Part shown: positions 1-8,409 of the stretch, one piece after another
How positions within the stretch are numbered: position 1 is the stretch's first letter
How the letters are laid out: the number at the start of each line of letters is the position of its first letter
Assembly (NCBI RefSeq): GCF_009604425.1
Contig: NZ_WEGI01000013.1
Span: 248,001 to 312,000, forward strand
DNA from: Nocardia aurantia
GTDB taxonomy: Bacteria; Actinomycetota; Actinomycetes; Mycobacteriales; Mycobacteriaceae
DNA: 64,000 nucleotides
Reading direction: 5' to 3'
Program-made: the position numbers and the translations under genes
The notes under the pieces: generated by a model
Told to the model about the DNA's origin: nothing
The model's database searches: none
Seen by the model: the letters and a program-made list of their open reading frames with translations, nothing else

Positions 1-1762
1 CCGTCGCCTGGATGATCTCCGCGCGGTTCTCGGTGGTCGCCTGTTGGACCCGGGCGGTCGCGCAGGTACCGTCCGGCGCGACGACCCGTGCGGCGGTGAA
101 GTCGGCGACCATCGGGTTGCCCTCGACCTGGATCAGCCGATACTGCGGGTCGTTGTCCATGCGTTGGGTTTCCGTGGTCCGGATCGTTACGGCCACAGTG
201 TCTCCTGCCCACGTGCAAGTGTGGATGTCCGTCTCGGCGGGACGGACCGCAGGTCCGGCCACTGCCGACGAAAGCACCGAGGAATCCAGCGAAGCACAGG
301 GATCGATCCGAACCACGGAACGACGGGGCAGCGCCGCCTGCGGAGGCTCGGTGACCAGTCGTAGCACGATCGCACGCAACGTCTTCATGGCGAGAGTGCA
401 GGGATCACCGTCGAAATTGGAGACAGTGGTGGCGATTCCGAGTTTCGGTTCGGTACGCACGAGAAGTGTTCGGGCACATGCCCGAGGTGCGTCGGAGGTC
501 GCGAGAACCTCTCGACCGGCGAGCACCCCGGCGGTCGTCTCGGGCGTTGCGGATGCCACTGCGGTGCCGACGCCGATCGAGAGGGCCGCCTGTCGTCCGC
601 CGTCAGCCGTGATTTTCGTGCTGCAGACCGAGGAATCGACTGGTTCCGGCGCACTCGGCCGGCCGAGTGCGCCGAGGACGTTCGAATCGAGCAAGGCGCA
701 GGTATCCACGAGCCGCAGTTGATCATCCGACATCGTGAGGGTCCGGCCTGCCAGCGGATCCGCCGGTACGGCGGCCGGCCGGTGCGTCGCGACCGTGAGA
801 ATGGCACTGCCGATCACGACAGCCGAAACCGCTGCGGCGGCAGTCCATCTCATCCGCCGGCCGAACCTGCGGGTGTTCGGCGATCGAGCCCACCGGTTCG
901 CCTCCGACCGATGGGCGGAGATCTCCTGCCTCACGGCCGGACTCCATCCGGAACTCACCGGAATACGCTCGATCATCTCCAGCAATTGCTCGGGAGTAGG
1001 CCGGTTCATCGGGTCCTTTGCCAGGCACGCATCCACAAGTGGCCGAAGTGCCTCGGGAATTCCGCTGGTGTCCGCCTGCCGGTGGACGACGTTGAAGAGA
1101 GTTTGCGGAACAGAGGGACCGAGAAACGGGCTGCGTCCGGTGGCGGCCGCGGCCAGAACAGCGCCGGCGGCGAAAATATCGCTCGCAGGAGTGAGCGGAC
1201 GGCCTTCGGCCTGTTCGGGAGACATGAAGGCGGGCGAACCGAGCAATGTGCCGACGCCGGTCAGCTGAAGATCCGTATCGAGCGTGTGGGCGATGCCGAA
1301 GTCGATGACCCGGGGGCCGTCGGCGCCGAGCAGTATATTGGCGGGTTTCAGGTCACGATGGATCATGCCGGCCCGGTGAATTTCGCGCAGGGCGGCGGCC
1401 AGCCCGCCCGCGAGCAGCCCGAGGCCGCCGACTGGGAGCGGACCGTATCGCTCGACCACGTCACGCAGCGCCGGGCCGGCTACATAAACCGACGCCAACC
1501 ATGGCTGTCCCGCATCAGGATCCGCATCCATCACAGCGGCGGTATAAGCCCCTGTGACCCGCTGTGAAGCCTGCACCTCGAGCCGGAAGCGATCCCGGAA
1601 ACGGGGAGTCTGTGCGAGGTGCCGGTGGATCACCTTGACCGCCACGAGCCGGCCGTCCGGCGCGCGGCCCAGCAGCACTCGGCCCATCGTGCCCTGCCCG
1701 ATCACCGCGACCAAGTGGTAGTGGCCGAGCGTGCGAAAATCGTGTGGCCCCAACGGTTTCAC
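1..1762 (-). CDS. Membrane Ser/Thr protein kinase, PknB/PknH-like (3' end beyond window)
   Basis: This is a Hanks-type eukaryotic-like kinase that phosphorylates proteins on Ser/Thr at the inner face of the membrane. About 587 residues lie in the window and the C-terminus is cut off. Visible motifs are the glycine loop GQGTMG near residue 22, the ATP-binding Lys in VAVKVIH near 42, the catalytic loop HRDLKPAN near 136, the metal-binding DFG in VIDFGIA near 155, and SPEQ in the activation/P+1 region. A single membrane helix lies at about 299-322. The outer part holds two Cys-containing repeats, DTCALLDS...C and DPCASLDS...C, which resemble DUF3558-type modules. The GTG start is chosen because an in-frame TGA lies one codon upstream. 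It lies 57 nt downstream of the Lrp-type gene on the same strand. The kinase assignment is firm; the sensed signal is unknown. Confidence 0.9.
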   Translation of the reverse strand, partial: MKPLGPHDFRTLGHYHLVAVIGQGTMGRVLLGRAPDGRLVAVKVIHRHLAQTPRFRDRFRLEVQASQRVTGAYTAAVMDADPDAGQPWLASVYVAGPALRDVVERYGPLPVGGLGLLAGGLAAALREIHRAGMIHRDLKPANILLGADGPRVIDFGIAHTLDTDLQLTGVGTLLGSPAFMSPEQAEGRPLTPASDIFAAGAVLAAAATGRSPFLGPSVPQTLFNVVHRQADTSGIPEALRPLVDACLAKDPMNRPTPEQLLEMIERIPVSSGWSPAVRQEISAHRSEANRWARSPNTRRFGRRMRWTAAAAVSAVVIGSAILTVATHRPAAVPADPLAGRTLTMSDDQLRLVDTCALLDSNVLGALGRPSAPEPVDSSVCSTKITADGGRQAALSIGVGTAVASATPETTAGVLAGREVLATSDAPRACARTLLVRTEPKLGIATTVSNFDGDPCTLAMKTLRAIVLRLVTEPPQAALPRRSVVRIDPCASLDSSVLSSAVAGPAVRPAETDIHTCTWAGDTVAVTIRTTETQRMDNDPQYRLIQVEGNPMVADFTAARVVAPDGTCATARVQQATTENRAEIIQAT

Positions 1763-1819
1763 GGCTCAGCCCTCCCCTGCTGCCGCTATGGTACCGATCC
1801 GTTGCCGGATGCGTGCCGA

Positions 1820-2335
1820 CTATCCGTTCCGGTACGCCGGCGCCCGGGAACTGCCCGCCGGGGCGAGGGTGTGGAGTAGGGGCAGGGTGCGGCGCGGGAC
1901 GACCGTGGACAGCACGACCACGCTGTGCGACCGGACCACCGCGGGACTCCGGTCGATGCTCAGCAGCACCGATTGCAGACCGGTGTGCGAGTCGGCGCCC
2001 AGCCGGCAGAGCACGTCGCCGGAACCGGTGGTGGCGTAGGCCTCCAGTACGCCGGGTATCGCCGTCAGGTCGGTGGCTACCGCGTCCAGCGCGCCCTGGG
2101 CGATCTCCAGGGTCACGAACGCCTGCACATCGAAGCCGGCAGCCGTCACGTCGACCTGCGGATCGTAGGAGGTGATCACCCCGGACTCCTCCATCCGCGC
2201 GATGCGGGCCTGGACGGTCGCGCGGGCGACACGGGTGCGGCGGGACAGTTCCAGCACGCCGGCCTTCTGATACTCGTGCATGGCGGTGAGGATCGCGAGG
2301 TCCAGTTCGTCCAGTTTGGCGGGCTGGTGCGGCAT
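1820..2335 (-). CDS. Lrp/AsnC-family transcriptional regulator
   Basis: This 171-residue regulator has the Lrp/AsnC layout: an N-terminal winged helix-turn-helix (about residues 8-65, starting LDELDLAIL, with recognition helix region RVARATVQARIARME) and a C-terminal ligand-binding RAM domain. Such proteins form octamers and respond to amino acids or related small molecules. It is transcribed divergently from hppD with a 129-nt shared spacer, so it is a candidate regulator of tyrosine/phenylalanine breakdown. GTTC/GAAC half-sites lie just upstream of its start and could be its operator. The family is clear; target and ligand are inferred from position only. Confidence 0.88.
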   Translation of the reverse strand: MPHQPAKLDELDLAILTAMHEYQKAGVLELSRRTRVARATVQARIARMEESGVITSYDPQVDVTAAGFDVQAFVTLEIAQGALDAVATDLTAIPGVLEAYATTGSGDVLCRLGADSHTGLQSVLLSIDRSPAVVRSHSVVVLSTVVPRRTLPLLHTLAPAGSSRAPAYRNG

Positions 2336-2464
2336 CGGCGGCTCCGTTCGGTGAACTGTTCAAAGTGTCCAGCAAAAGCCCGGTGCAGGTGGCGTAATTC
2401 ACCATCGTGTCGAGCGAATTCGAGCGGTCTTGCCCAGTCCGCGCCGCGGAGATTTCCTTGGTAC
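2336..2464. promoter_or_regulatory. Divergent spacer between the Lrp regulator and hppD, with GTTC/GAAC half-sites
   Basis: This 129-nt spacer must hold both divergent promoters. An 11-bp palindrome, TGAACTGTTCA, lies at 2352-2362. It overlaps a second one, GTTCggtGAAC, at 2346-2356, giving three alternating GTTC/GAAC half-sites 10-27 bp upstream of the regulator start. GGTG...CACC arms lie further toward hppD, at about 2388-2404. The position fits an autoregulatory Lrp site; no direct evidence exists. Confidence 0.4.
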
Positions 2465-3652
2465 ATGACTACCGACAACCTGCCGAGGACGGGCGAAGTA
2501 CCCAGCGACAGCGAGTTGCGTCGCCTGGTGGGGCTGGTCGATCACGATTCCGCGCACGATCCCTTCCCGGTGATCGGATGGGACGCGCTGGTCTGGGTGG
2601 TCGGCAATGCGACGGTGTTCGCACACTATCTGCAATCCGCGTTCGGCATGCGGCTCGAGGCATATTCGGGACCGGAGACCGGCAATCGCGATCACAAGGG
2701 TTTCGTGCTGCGCAGCGGTAGTGCGCGGTTCGTGATCACCGGCGCCGTCGATCCGGACAGTCCCCTGGTCGCGCACCACGCGCGGCACGGCGACGGCATC
2801 GCCGACATCGCCCTCGAGGTGCCCGATGTGGACCGTTGCGTCGCGCGGGCGCGAGCGCAGGGTGCGACGGTCCTGGTGGCCCCGCACGACGACAGCGACG
2901 AGTTCGGCACCGTCCGCAGCGCGGCACTGGCCACCTACGGCGACACCCGCCACACCCTGGTGGACCGCTCCCGGTACGAGGGCCCGTATCTGCCCGGCTA
3001 CGCGACCGTGGATCCGATCGCCGGACACGCGACGGCCCGGCTTTTCCAGGCCGTCGACCACGTCGTCGGCAACGTGGAACTCGGCCGGATGGACGAATGG
3101 GTCGGCTTCTACCGCCGGGTGATGGGTTTCCGCAATCTGGCCGAGTTCATCGGCGACGACATCGCCACCGAGTACTCCGCGCTGATGAGCAAGGTCGTGG
3201 CGAGCGGGAACCATCGGGTGAAATTCCCGCTGAACGAGCCGGCCGCCGGCCGCAAACGTTCCCAGATCGATGAGTATCTGCAGTTCTACCGGGGTCCGGG
3301 GGTGCAGCACATCGCGCTGGCCACCGATGACATCCTGACCGCGGTCGACGCGCTGCGCGCCGCCGGGGTGGAGTTGCTCGGCACGCCGGACGCCTACTAC
3401 TCGGATCCGGAGCTGCGCGCCCGGATCGGGCACGTGCGGGTTCCGGTGGAGCAGTTGCGTTCCCGCGGCATCCTGGTCGATCGCGACGAGGACGGCTATC
3501 TGCTGCAGATCTTCTGTAAACCGCTGACCGACCGGCCGACGGTGTTCTTCGAACTGATCGAACGGCACGGTTCGCTGGGATTCGGCAAGGGCAACTTCAA
3601 GGCGCTGTTCGAGGCCATCGAACGGGAACAGCAGGCCCGCGGCAACCTCTGA
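2465..3652 (+). CDS. hppD: 4-hydroxyphenylpyruvate dioxygenase
   Basis: This Fe(II)-dependent enzyme converts 4-hydroxyphenylpyruvate and O2 to homogentisate and CO2 in cytosolic tyrosine catabolism. It has 395 residues, usual for bacterial HPPD, with two vicinal-oxygen-chelate halves. The iron ligands can be placed: His in the AVDHVVGNVE segment, His in GVQHIALATDD, and Glu in the C-terminal FFELIER. The ATG at 2465 is chosen because the protein begins MTTDNLPRTGEV, like family members; the open frame continues upstream to 1925 but overlaps the divergent regulator. No homogentisate dioxygenase gene is adjacent, so the rest of the pathway is encoded elsewhere. Confidence 0.95.
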   Translation: MTTDNLPRTGEVPSDSELRRLVGLVDHDSAHDPFPVIGWDALVWVVGNATVFAHYLQSAFGMRLEAYSGPETGNRDHKGFVLRSGSARFVITGAVDPDSPLVAHHARHGDGIADIALEVPDVDRCVARARAQGATVLVAPHDDSDEFGTVRSAALATYGDTRHTLVDRSRYEGPYLPGYATVDPIAGHATARLFQAVDHVVGNVELGRMDEWVGFYRRVMGFRNLAEFIGDDIATEYSALMSKVVASGNHRVKFPLNEPAAGRKRSQIDEYLQFYRGPGVQHIALATDDILTAVDALRAAGVELLGTPDAYYSDPELRARIGHVRVPVEQLRSRGILVDRDEDGYLLQIFCKPLTDRPTVFFELIERHGSLGFGKGNFKALFEAIEREQQARGNL

Positions 3653-3716
3653 CGGACGTTCGGCGGGCCGTTACCCGGCCCCCACTCGGCTGTCTGCTTT
3701 CCGTGCCCGCGCCCAG

Positions 3717-3722
3717 TAGAGT
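3717..3722 (+). promoter_or_regulatory. Candidate -10 box for a leaderless lipoprotein gene
   Basis: TAGAGT lies 7 nt before the ATG at 3730, so transcription would start at or next to the start codon. No Shine-Dalgarno sequence is visible. Confidence 0.45.
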
Positions 3723-3729
3723 GCCAGGC

Positions 3730-4263
3730 ATGCGGATCACGTCGGCGATCGTCGCGACGACAGCCCTCGCGGCGGCATTGCTCGCGGGGTGCGGGTCGGG
3801 TGACAAGTCGAGCGGTGACGCCCCCGCGGTGCGGCCCCCGGCGAAGGTGGCCACGCTGGGGCCGTTCACCGGTGAATGCGGCAATGCCACGGACGACGAG
3901 GTACGCAACCTCGGCGGCCTCACCCAGGTCTCCCGCGCGTTCAAGAATTCGGTGGGCTGCAATTGGCAGGCCGCCGGGATCGGCTCGCCGAGCGTCACCT
4001 TCGCCTCCTACCGCGGCAGCCCGATCGGGCGCGAGCGCGCCTGGGTCACCGCGCAGGGCCGCAATCCGGAGGATATCGAGGTCGGCGGGCACAAGGGCTT
4101 CCAGGACGCCTCGCCGGACGGATCCATCTGCGACCTCGCGGTGCAGCTCGGCGACGATTTCTTCGAGTGGTCGACCTCCACCGGGCTGTTCCCGTCCCAG
4201 GGCGGCAGCCCGTGCGACAAGAACCGGAAACTGGCCGAACTGACCGTGCAGAGACTGAAGTGA
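3730..4263 (+). CDS. DUF3558-family lipoprotein
   Basis: This is a 177-residue predicted lipoprotein. It starts MRITSAIVATT and has a lipobox, LLAGC, with the modified Cys near residue 21, so it should be anchored on the outer face of the membrane. The mature part has the DUF3558 pattern: CGNATDDEV, then VGCNW, then a C-terminal CDKNRKLAELT, with paired cysteines. The function of the family is not established. A GTG at 3703 would also be in frame, but the ATG at 3730 gives a proper signal peptide and has a -10-like box 7 nt upstream. It lies 8 nt before a second gene of the same family, so the pair is probably a co-transcribed duplication. Confidence 0.82.
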   Translation: MRITSAIVATTALAAALLAGCGSGDKSSGDAPAVRPPAKVATLGPFTGECGNATDDEVRNLGGLTQVSRAFKNSVGCNWQAAGIGSPSVTFASYRGSPIGRERAWVTAQGRNPEDIEVGGHKGFQDASPDGSICDLAVQLGDDFFEWSTSTGLFPSQGGSPCDKNRKLAELTVQRLK

Positions 4264-4271
4264 GGCAGCCG

Positions 4272-4811
4272 ATGAGAGCTCCGGCCGTAGTGGTCGCGGC
4301 GCTGGCGGTCGTGGTGGGACTGTCGACGGCCGGCTGCGGGCGGACCGTCACCGGTACCGCGCAACCGGCCGGTGGCAGCGGCAGCGTGAACATGAACTTC
4401 GACAAGCTGTTGCGTGAATGCTCGGTGGTCCAGCTGGACGAGATCGCGAAGGCCACCGGGTCCGCCAGCGCCGATTCGTCCTTCAACGGCGCGGTGTGCA
4501 TGTGGGATCTGACCGGCGCGCCGGGCGGCGACGGCATGGCCACGCTGAACTGGTACGAGATGGGCTCACTCGCCAACGAGAAGCAGAACAACGACCGGCT
4601 CGGCTATCAGACCTCGGACATCAATGTGCAGGGCCGCCGGTCGCTGCAGGTCCGGCGCCCCAACGATCCGGACTCCTGTGGTGTGATGGCGCCGGCGGCC
4701 GATACCGGGATCATCGGCTGGTGGGTGAACTACCGTCCCGGCGGCGGCCATCCGGACCCGTGCGACGCGGCGAAGAAGTTGGCGGAATTGACCTTGAACC
4801 TGGCCCGATGA
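4272..4811 (+). CDS. DUF3558-family lipoprotein, second copy
   Basis: This is a 179-residue predicted lipoprotein, MRAPAVVVAALAVVVGL..., with lipobox STAGC. The mature region has the DUF3558 arrangement (LLRECSVV, AVCMWDL, DPDSCGV, PCDAAKKLAELTLN). It follows the first copy by 8 nt and shares its C-terminal KKLAELTL motif, so the two look like tandem paralogues in one transcript. The function is unknown; the partner Cys residues suggest an extracytoplasmic disulphide-bonded fold. Confidence 0.82.
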   Translation: MRAPAVVVAALAVVVGLSTAGCGRTVTGTAQPAGGSGSVNMNFDKLLRECSVVQLDEIAKATGSASADSSFNGAVCMWDLTGAPGGDGMATLNWYEMGSLANEKQNNDRLGYQTSDINVQGRRSLQVRRPNDPDSCGVMAPAADTGIIGWWVNYRPGGGHPDPCDAAKKLAELTLNLAR

Positions 4812-4846
4812 CGATCCGCCGGCGGCGTAGCACGGGGACCCCCTTT

Positions 4847-4875
4847 TTGCCCCCCGCCGCGCCGACAGGTATCGT
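4847..4875 (+). promoter_or_regulatory. Candidate str operon promoter
   Basis: A -35-like TTGCCC (4847-4852) and a -10-like TATCGT (4870-4875) are separated by exactly 17 nt. They lie about 200 nt upstream of rpsL and would give a long untranslated leader. I see no clear riboswitch or attenuator in the 4876-5073 leader. Confidence 0.5.
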
Positions 4876-5073
4876 GGACCGCTGTGCCCGGATGCGTGCG
4901 GGCAAGTTGTGAGCAGGACATAAGCCAGCGAGAGCGGCCGACGGTTTCAGCGTGCCCCGGAAAAGGGTCCTGAACTGCGCGCGACACGCCCGACCTCGGG
5001 GCGCGAGGAACGCGGCAACTGAACACAGACATGAAGTTCCAGACACCTGGTTACTAATAAGGAAAGCCGGTCT

Positions 5074-5448
5074 ATGCCAACCATCAACCAGCTGGTCCGC
5101 AAGGGTCGTAGCGACAAGGTCGCCAAGACCAAGACTGCGGCCCTGAAGGGGAGCCCGCAGCGTCGTGGCGTGTGCACTCGCGTGTACACCACGACCCCGA
5201 AGAAGCCGAACTCTGCGCTGCGTAAGGTCGCGCGTGTTCGCCTGACCAGCCAGGTGGAGGTCACCGCCTACATTCCGGGCGAGGGTCACAACCTGCAGGA
5301 GCACTCGATGGTGCTCGTGCGTGGCGGCCGTGTGAAGGACCTCCCGGGTGTGCGCTACAAGATCATTCGTGGCTCGCTCGACACTCAGGGTGTCAAGAAC
5401 CGCAAGCAGGCCCGCAGCCGCTATGGCGCCAAGAAGGAGAAGAGCTAA
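5074..5448 (+). CDS. rpsL: 30S ribosomal protein S12
   Basis: S12 lies at the decoding centre of the small subunit and affects translational accuracy. The 124-residue protein starts MPTINQLVRKGR, is full length and strongly conserved. The two loops in which streptomycin-resistance substitutions arise read TPKKPNSALRK and GGRVKDLPG, so both key lysines (positions 43 and 88 in standard numbering) are wild type. An AAGGAAAG ribosome-binding site precedes the ATG. It is the first gene of the str operon; its stop overlaps the rpsG start by one base (TAATG). Confidence 0.99.
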   Translation: MPTINQLVRKGRSDKVAKTKTAALKGSPQRRGVCTRVYTTTPKKPNSALRKVARVRLTSQVEVTAYIPGEGHNLQEHSMVLVRGGRVKDLPGVRYKIIRGSLDTQGVKNRKQARSRYGAKKEKS

Positions 5449-5918
5449 TGCCGCGCAAGGGTCCCGCTCCCAAGCGTCCCCTGATCAACGATCCGGTCTA
5501 CGGATCGCCGCTGGTCACCCAGCTGGTCAACAAGATCCTGCTCGACGGCAAGAAGTCGACCGCGGAGCGCATCGTCTACGGCGCCCTGGAACAGGCCCGC
5601 GACAAGACCGGCACCGATCCGGTGGTCACCCTGAAGCGCGCGCTGGACAACGTCAAGCCGTCGCTGGAGGTCAAGCCCCGGCGTGTCGGTGGCGCCACCT
5701 ACCAGGTGCCGATCGAGGTGCGGCCGGGCCGCGCCAACACCCTCGCGCTGCGCTGGCTGGTGAATTTCGCCCGGCAGCGCCGTGAGAAGACCATGGTCGA
5801 GCGTCTGGCCAACGAGTTGCTGGATGCCAGCAACGGCCTGGGCGCGTCGGTGAAGCGTCGCGAGGACACCCACAAGATGGCCGAGTCGAACCGGGCCTTC
5901 GCGCACTACCGCTGGTGA
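5448..5918 (+). CDS. rpsG: 30S ribosomal protein S7
   Basis: S7 nucleates assembly of the 30S head by binding the 3' domain of 16S rRNA. The protein is 156 residues, the usual bacterial length, starting MPRKGPAPKRPL and ending FAHYRW. Its ATG shares one base with the rpsL stop codon, so translation is probably coupled. A 247-nt spacer to fusA follows, in which I see no gene and only weak short inverted repeats. Confidence 0.99.
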   Translation: MPRKGPAPKRPLINDPVYGSPLVTQLVNKILLDGKKSTAERIVYGALEQARDKTGTDPVVTLKRALDNVKPSLEVKPRRVGGATYQVPIEVRPGRANTLALRWLVNFARQRREKTMVERLANELLDASNGLGASVKRREDTHKMAESNRAFAHYRW

Positions 5919-6165
5919 GTCGGCTCCCGGATCGCCGAGTAACGGCACCGGGAGGCGAGTCACAGTCGGGCACCGCGGCGCAGTCGCCCGAATCGCAGCG
6001 TGTGTCGCTGCAAGGCAGGGCACTACCACGCCGCGCCCGACGTTGAACAAGTGATGGCCTCGGGCTATGACCGAAAGCCGATACCCGGCCGGACGTCATG
6101 GTCAGGGTCGTTCCCGATGATCCCTACACAGCTGAACGCCCAAACACAGAGCGGGGAAGATTTCC

Positions 6166-8268
6166 GTGGCACAGGACGTGCTCACCGACCTCAACAAGGT
6201 CCGCAACATCGGCATCATGGCACACATCGATGCCGGTAAGACCACGACAACCGAACGCATCCTCTTCTACACCGGCATCACCTACAAGATCGGTGAGGTC
6301 CACGACGGTGCGGCCACGATGGACTGGATGGCACAGGAGCAGGAGCGGGGGATCACCATCACCTCCGCCGCGACCACCTGCTTCTGGAAAGACAACCAGA
6401 TCAACATCATCGACACGCCCGGGCACGTCGACTTCACCGTCGAGGTGGAGCGGTCGCTGCGCGTGCTCGACGGCGCGGTCGCGGTCTTCGACGGCAAAGA
6501 GGGCGTTGAGCCGCAGTCCGAGCAGGTCTGGCGGCAGGCCGACAAGTACGACGTCCCGCGCATCTGCTTCGTCAACAAGATGGACAAGCTCGGTGCGGAC
6601 TTCTACTTCACCGTCCAGACGATCAAGGATCGCCTGGGCGCGAAGCCGCTGGTCATCCAGCTGCCGATCGGTGCCGAGGACACCTTCGAGGGCATCGTCG
6701 ACCTGGTCGAGATGAACGCCAAGGTGTGGCGCGGTGAGACGAAGCTCGGCGAGCAGTACGAGGTCGTCGAGATCCCGGCCGATCTGGCGGAGCGCGCGGA
6801 GGAGTACCGGCAGGAACTGCTGGAGACCATCGCCGAATCCGACGAGGTGCTGCTGGAGAAGTTCTTCGGTGGCGAGGAGCTCACGGTCGAGGAGATCAAG
6901 GGCGCCATCCGCAAGCTGACCGTCAATTCGGAGCTCTACCCCGTGCTCTGTGGCTCGGCGTTCAAGAACAAGGGCGTGCAGCCCATGCTCGACGCCGTGA
7001 TCGACTACCTGCCGAACCCGCTGGACGACGGTGGCACCGACGGCCACGTCCCGGGCAAGGAGGAAGAGGTCCTGCACCGCGACGCGAGCGTCTCCGAGCC
7101 GTTCTCGGCGCTGGCGTTCAAGATCGCGACGCACCCCTTCTTCGGCAAGCTGACCTACGTCCGGGTGTACTCGGGCAAGGTCGACTCCGGCGCCCAGGTC
7201 ATCAACTCGACCAAGGGCAAGAAGGAGCGTCTGGGCAAGCTGTTCCAGATGCACTCCAACAAGGAGAACCCGGTCACCGAGGCCCAGGCCGGCCACATCT
7301 ACGCGGTCATCGGCCTGAAGGACACGACCACCGGCGACACCCTGTGCGATCCGCAGAACCAGATCGTGCTGGAGTCCATGACCTTCCCGGATCCGGTCAT
7401 CGAGGTGGCCATCGAGCCGAAGACGAAGGCCGACCAGGAGAAGCTGGGCACCGCCATCCAGAAGTTCGCGGAGGAGGACCCCACCTTCAACGTGAAGCTG
7501 GATCAGGAGACCGGCCAGACCGTCATCGGCGGCATGGGCGAGCTCCAGCTCGACATCTACGTCGACCGGATGAAGCGCGAGTTCAAGGTCGAGGCCAACA
7601 TCGGCAAGCCGCAGGTGGCCTACCGCGAGACCATCACCAAGAAGGTCGAGAAGCTCGAGTACACGCACAAGAAGCAGACCGGTGGTTCGGGCCAGTTCGC
7701 TCGCGTGATCATCGCCCTGGAGCCCTTCAAGGGCGAGGACGGCGCGACCTACGAGTTCGAGAACAAGGTCACCGGTGGCCGCGTGCCGCGCGAGTACATC
7801 CCCTCGGTCGACGCCGGCATCCAGGACTCCATGCAGTACGGTGTCCTCGCCGGTTACCCGCTGGTCAATGTGAAGGCACTCCTGCTCGACGGCGCCTACC
7901 ACGAGGTCGACTCCTCGGAAATGGCGTTCAAGATCGCGGGTTCGATGGCCCTCAAGGAAGCGGCCCGCAAGGCCGGTCCGGTGATCCTCGAGCCGCTGAT
8001 GGCCGTCGAGGTCACCACGCCCGAGGAGTACATGGGCGACGTGATCGGCGACCTGAACTCCCGCCGTGGTCAGATCCAGGCCATGGAGGAACGCAGTGGT
8101 GCCCGTGTCGTCAAGGCGCTGGTTCCGCTCTCGGAGATGTTCGGTTACATCGGTGACCTGCGGTCGAAGACCCAGGGCCGGGCGAACTTCTCCATGGTGT
8201 TCGATTCGTACGCGGAGGTTCCGGCCAATGTGTCGAAGGAGATCATCGCCAAGGCGACCGGCGAGTGA
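6166..8268 (+). CDS. fusA: Elongation factor G
   Basis: EF-G is the GTPase that drives ribosomal translocation and, with RRF, ribosome recycling. The 700-residue protein has an intact G domain: AHIDAGKTT (G1), DTPGHVDF (G3) and NKMDKLG (G4), followed by domains II-V. The GTG start gives MAQDVLTDLNKVRN, as in related actinobacteria, with a GGGGA ribosome-binding site upstream. It is the third gene of the str operon. Confidence 0.99.
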   Translation: MAQDVLTDLNKVRNIGIMAHIDAGKTTTTERILFYTGITYKIGEVHDGAATMDWMAQEQERGITITSAATTCFWKDNQINIIDTPGHVDFTVEVERSLRVLDGAVAVFDGKEGVEPQSEQVWRQADKYDVPRICFVNKMDKLGADFYFTVQTIKDRLGAKPLVIQLPIGAEDTFEGIVDLVEMNAKVWRGETKLGEQYEVVEIPADLAERAEEYRQELLETIAESDEVLLEKFFGGEELTVEEIKGAIRKLTVNSELYPVLCGSAFKNKGVQPMLDAVIDYLPNPLDDGGTDGHVPGKEEEVLHRDASVSEPFSALAFKIATHPFFGKLTYVRVYSGKVDSGAQVINSTKGKKERLGKLFQMHSNKENPVTEAQAGHIYAVIGLKDTTTGDTLCDPQNQIVLESMTFPDPVIEVAIEPKTKADQEKLGTAIQKFAEEDPTFNVKLDQETGQTVIGGMGELQLDIYVDRMKREFKVEANIGKPQVAYRETITKKVEKLEYTHKKQTGGSGQFARVIIALEPFKGEDGATYEFENKVTGGRVPREYIPSVDAGIQDSMQYGVLAGYPLVNVKALLLDGAYHEVDSSEMAFKIAGSMALKEAARKAGPVILEPLMAVEVTTPEEYMGDVIGDLNSRRGQIQAMEERSGARVVKALVPLSEMFGYIGDLRSKTQGRANFSMVFDSYAEVPANVSKEIIAKATGE

Positions 8269-8278
8269 TCACAGCCGA

Positions 8279-8292
8279 CGAACGATCGTTCG
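8279..8292. repeat. Perfect 14-bp palindrome between fusA and tuf
   Basis: CGAACGATCGTTCG is a perfect palindrome starting 11 nt after the fusA stop. It may be an mRNA-processing hairpin or a protein-binding site; no T-tract follows, so it is not a classical terminator. Confidence 0.45.
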
Positions 8293-8409
8293 CCGTTCGC
8301 GGCGGGCGATCGATCGGACGCCGTGCGACTCTCTGAGCGCTTGCACGACCCCCTGAAATAACAACCGCACTGCTGCTAAGCAAGCAACAACAAGTCCAGG
8401 AGGACAACA

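Noticed and set aside
1515..2405. 296-residue minus-strand ORF covering the kinase start and the Lrp gene
   Set aside because: It is out of frame with both real genes, Pro/Arg-rich and without a domain.
6124..7902. 592-residue minus-strand ORF over fusA, and 8269-9711 over tuf
   Set aside because: They are antisense shadows of strongly conserved elongation factor genes.
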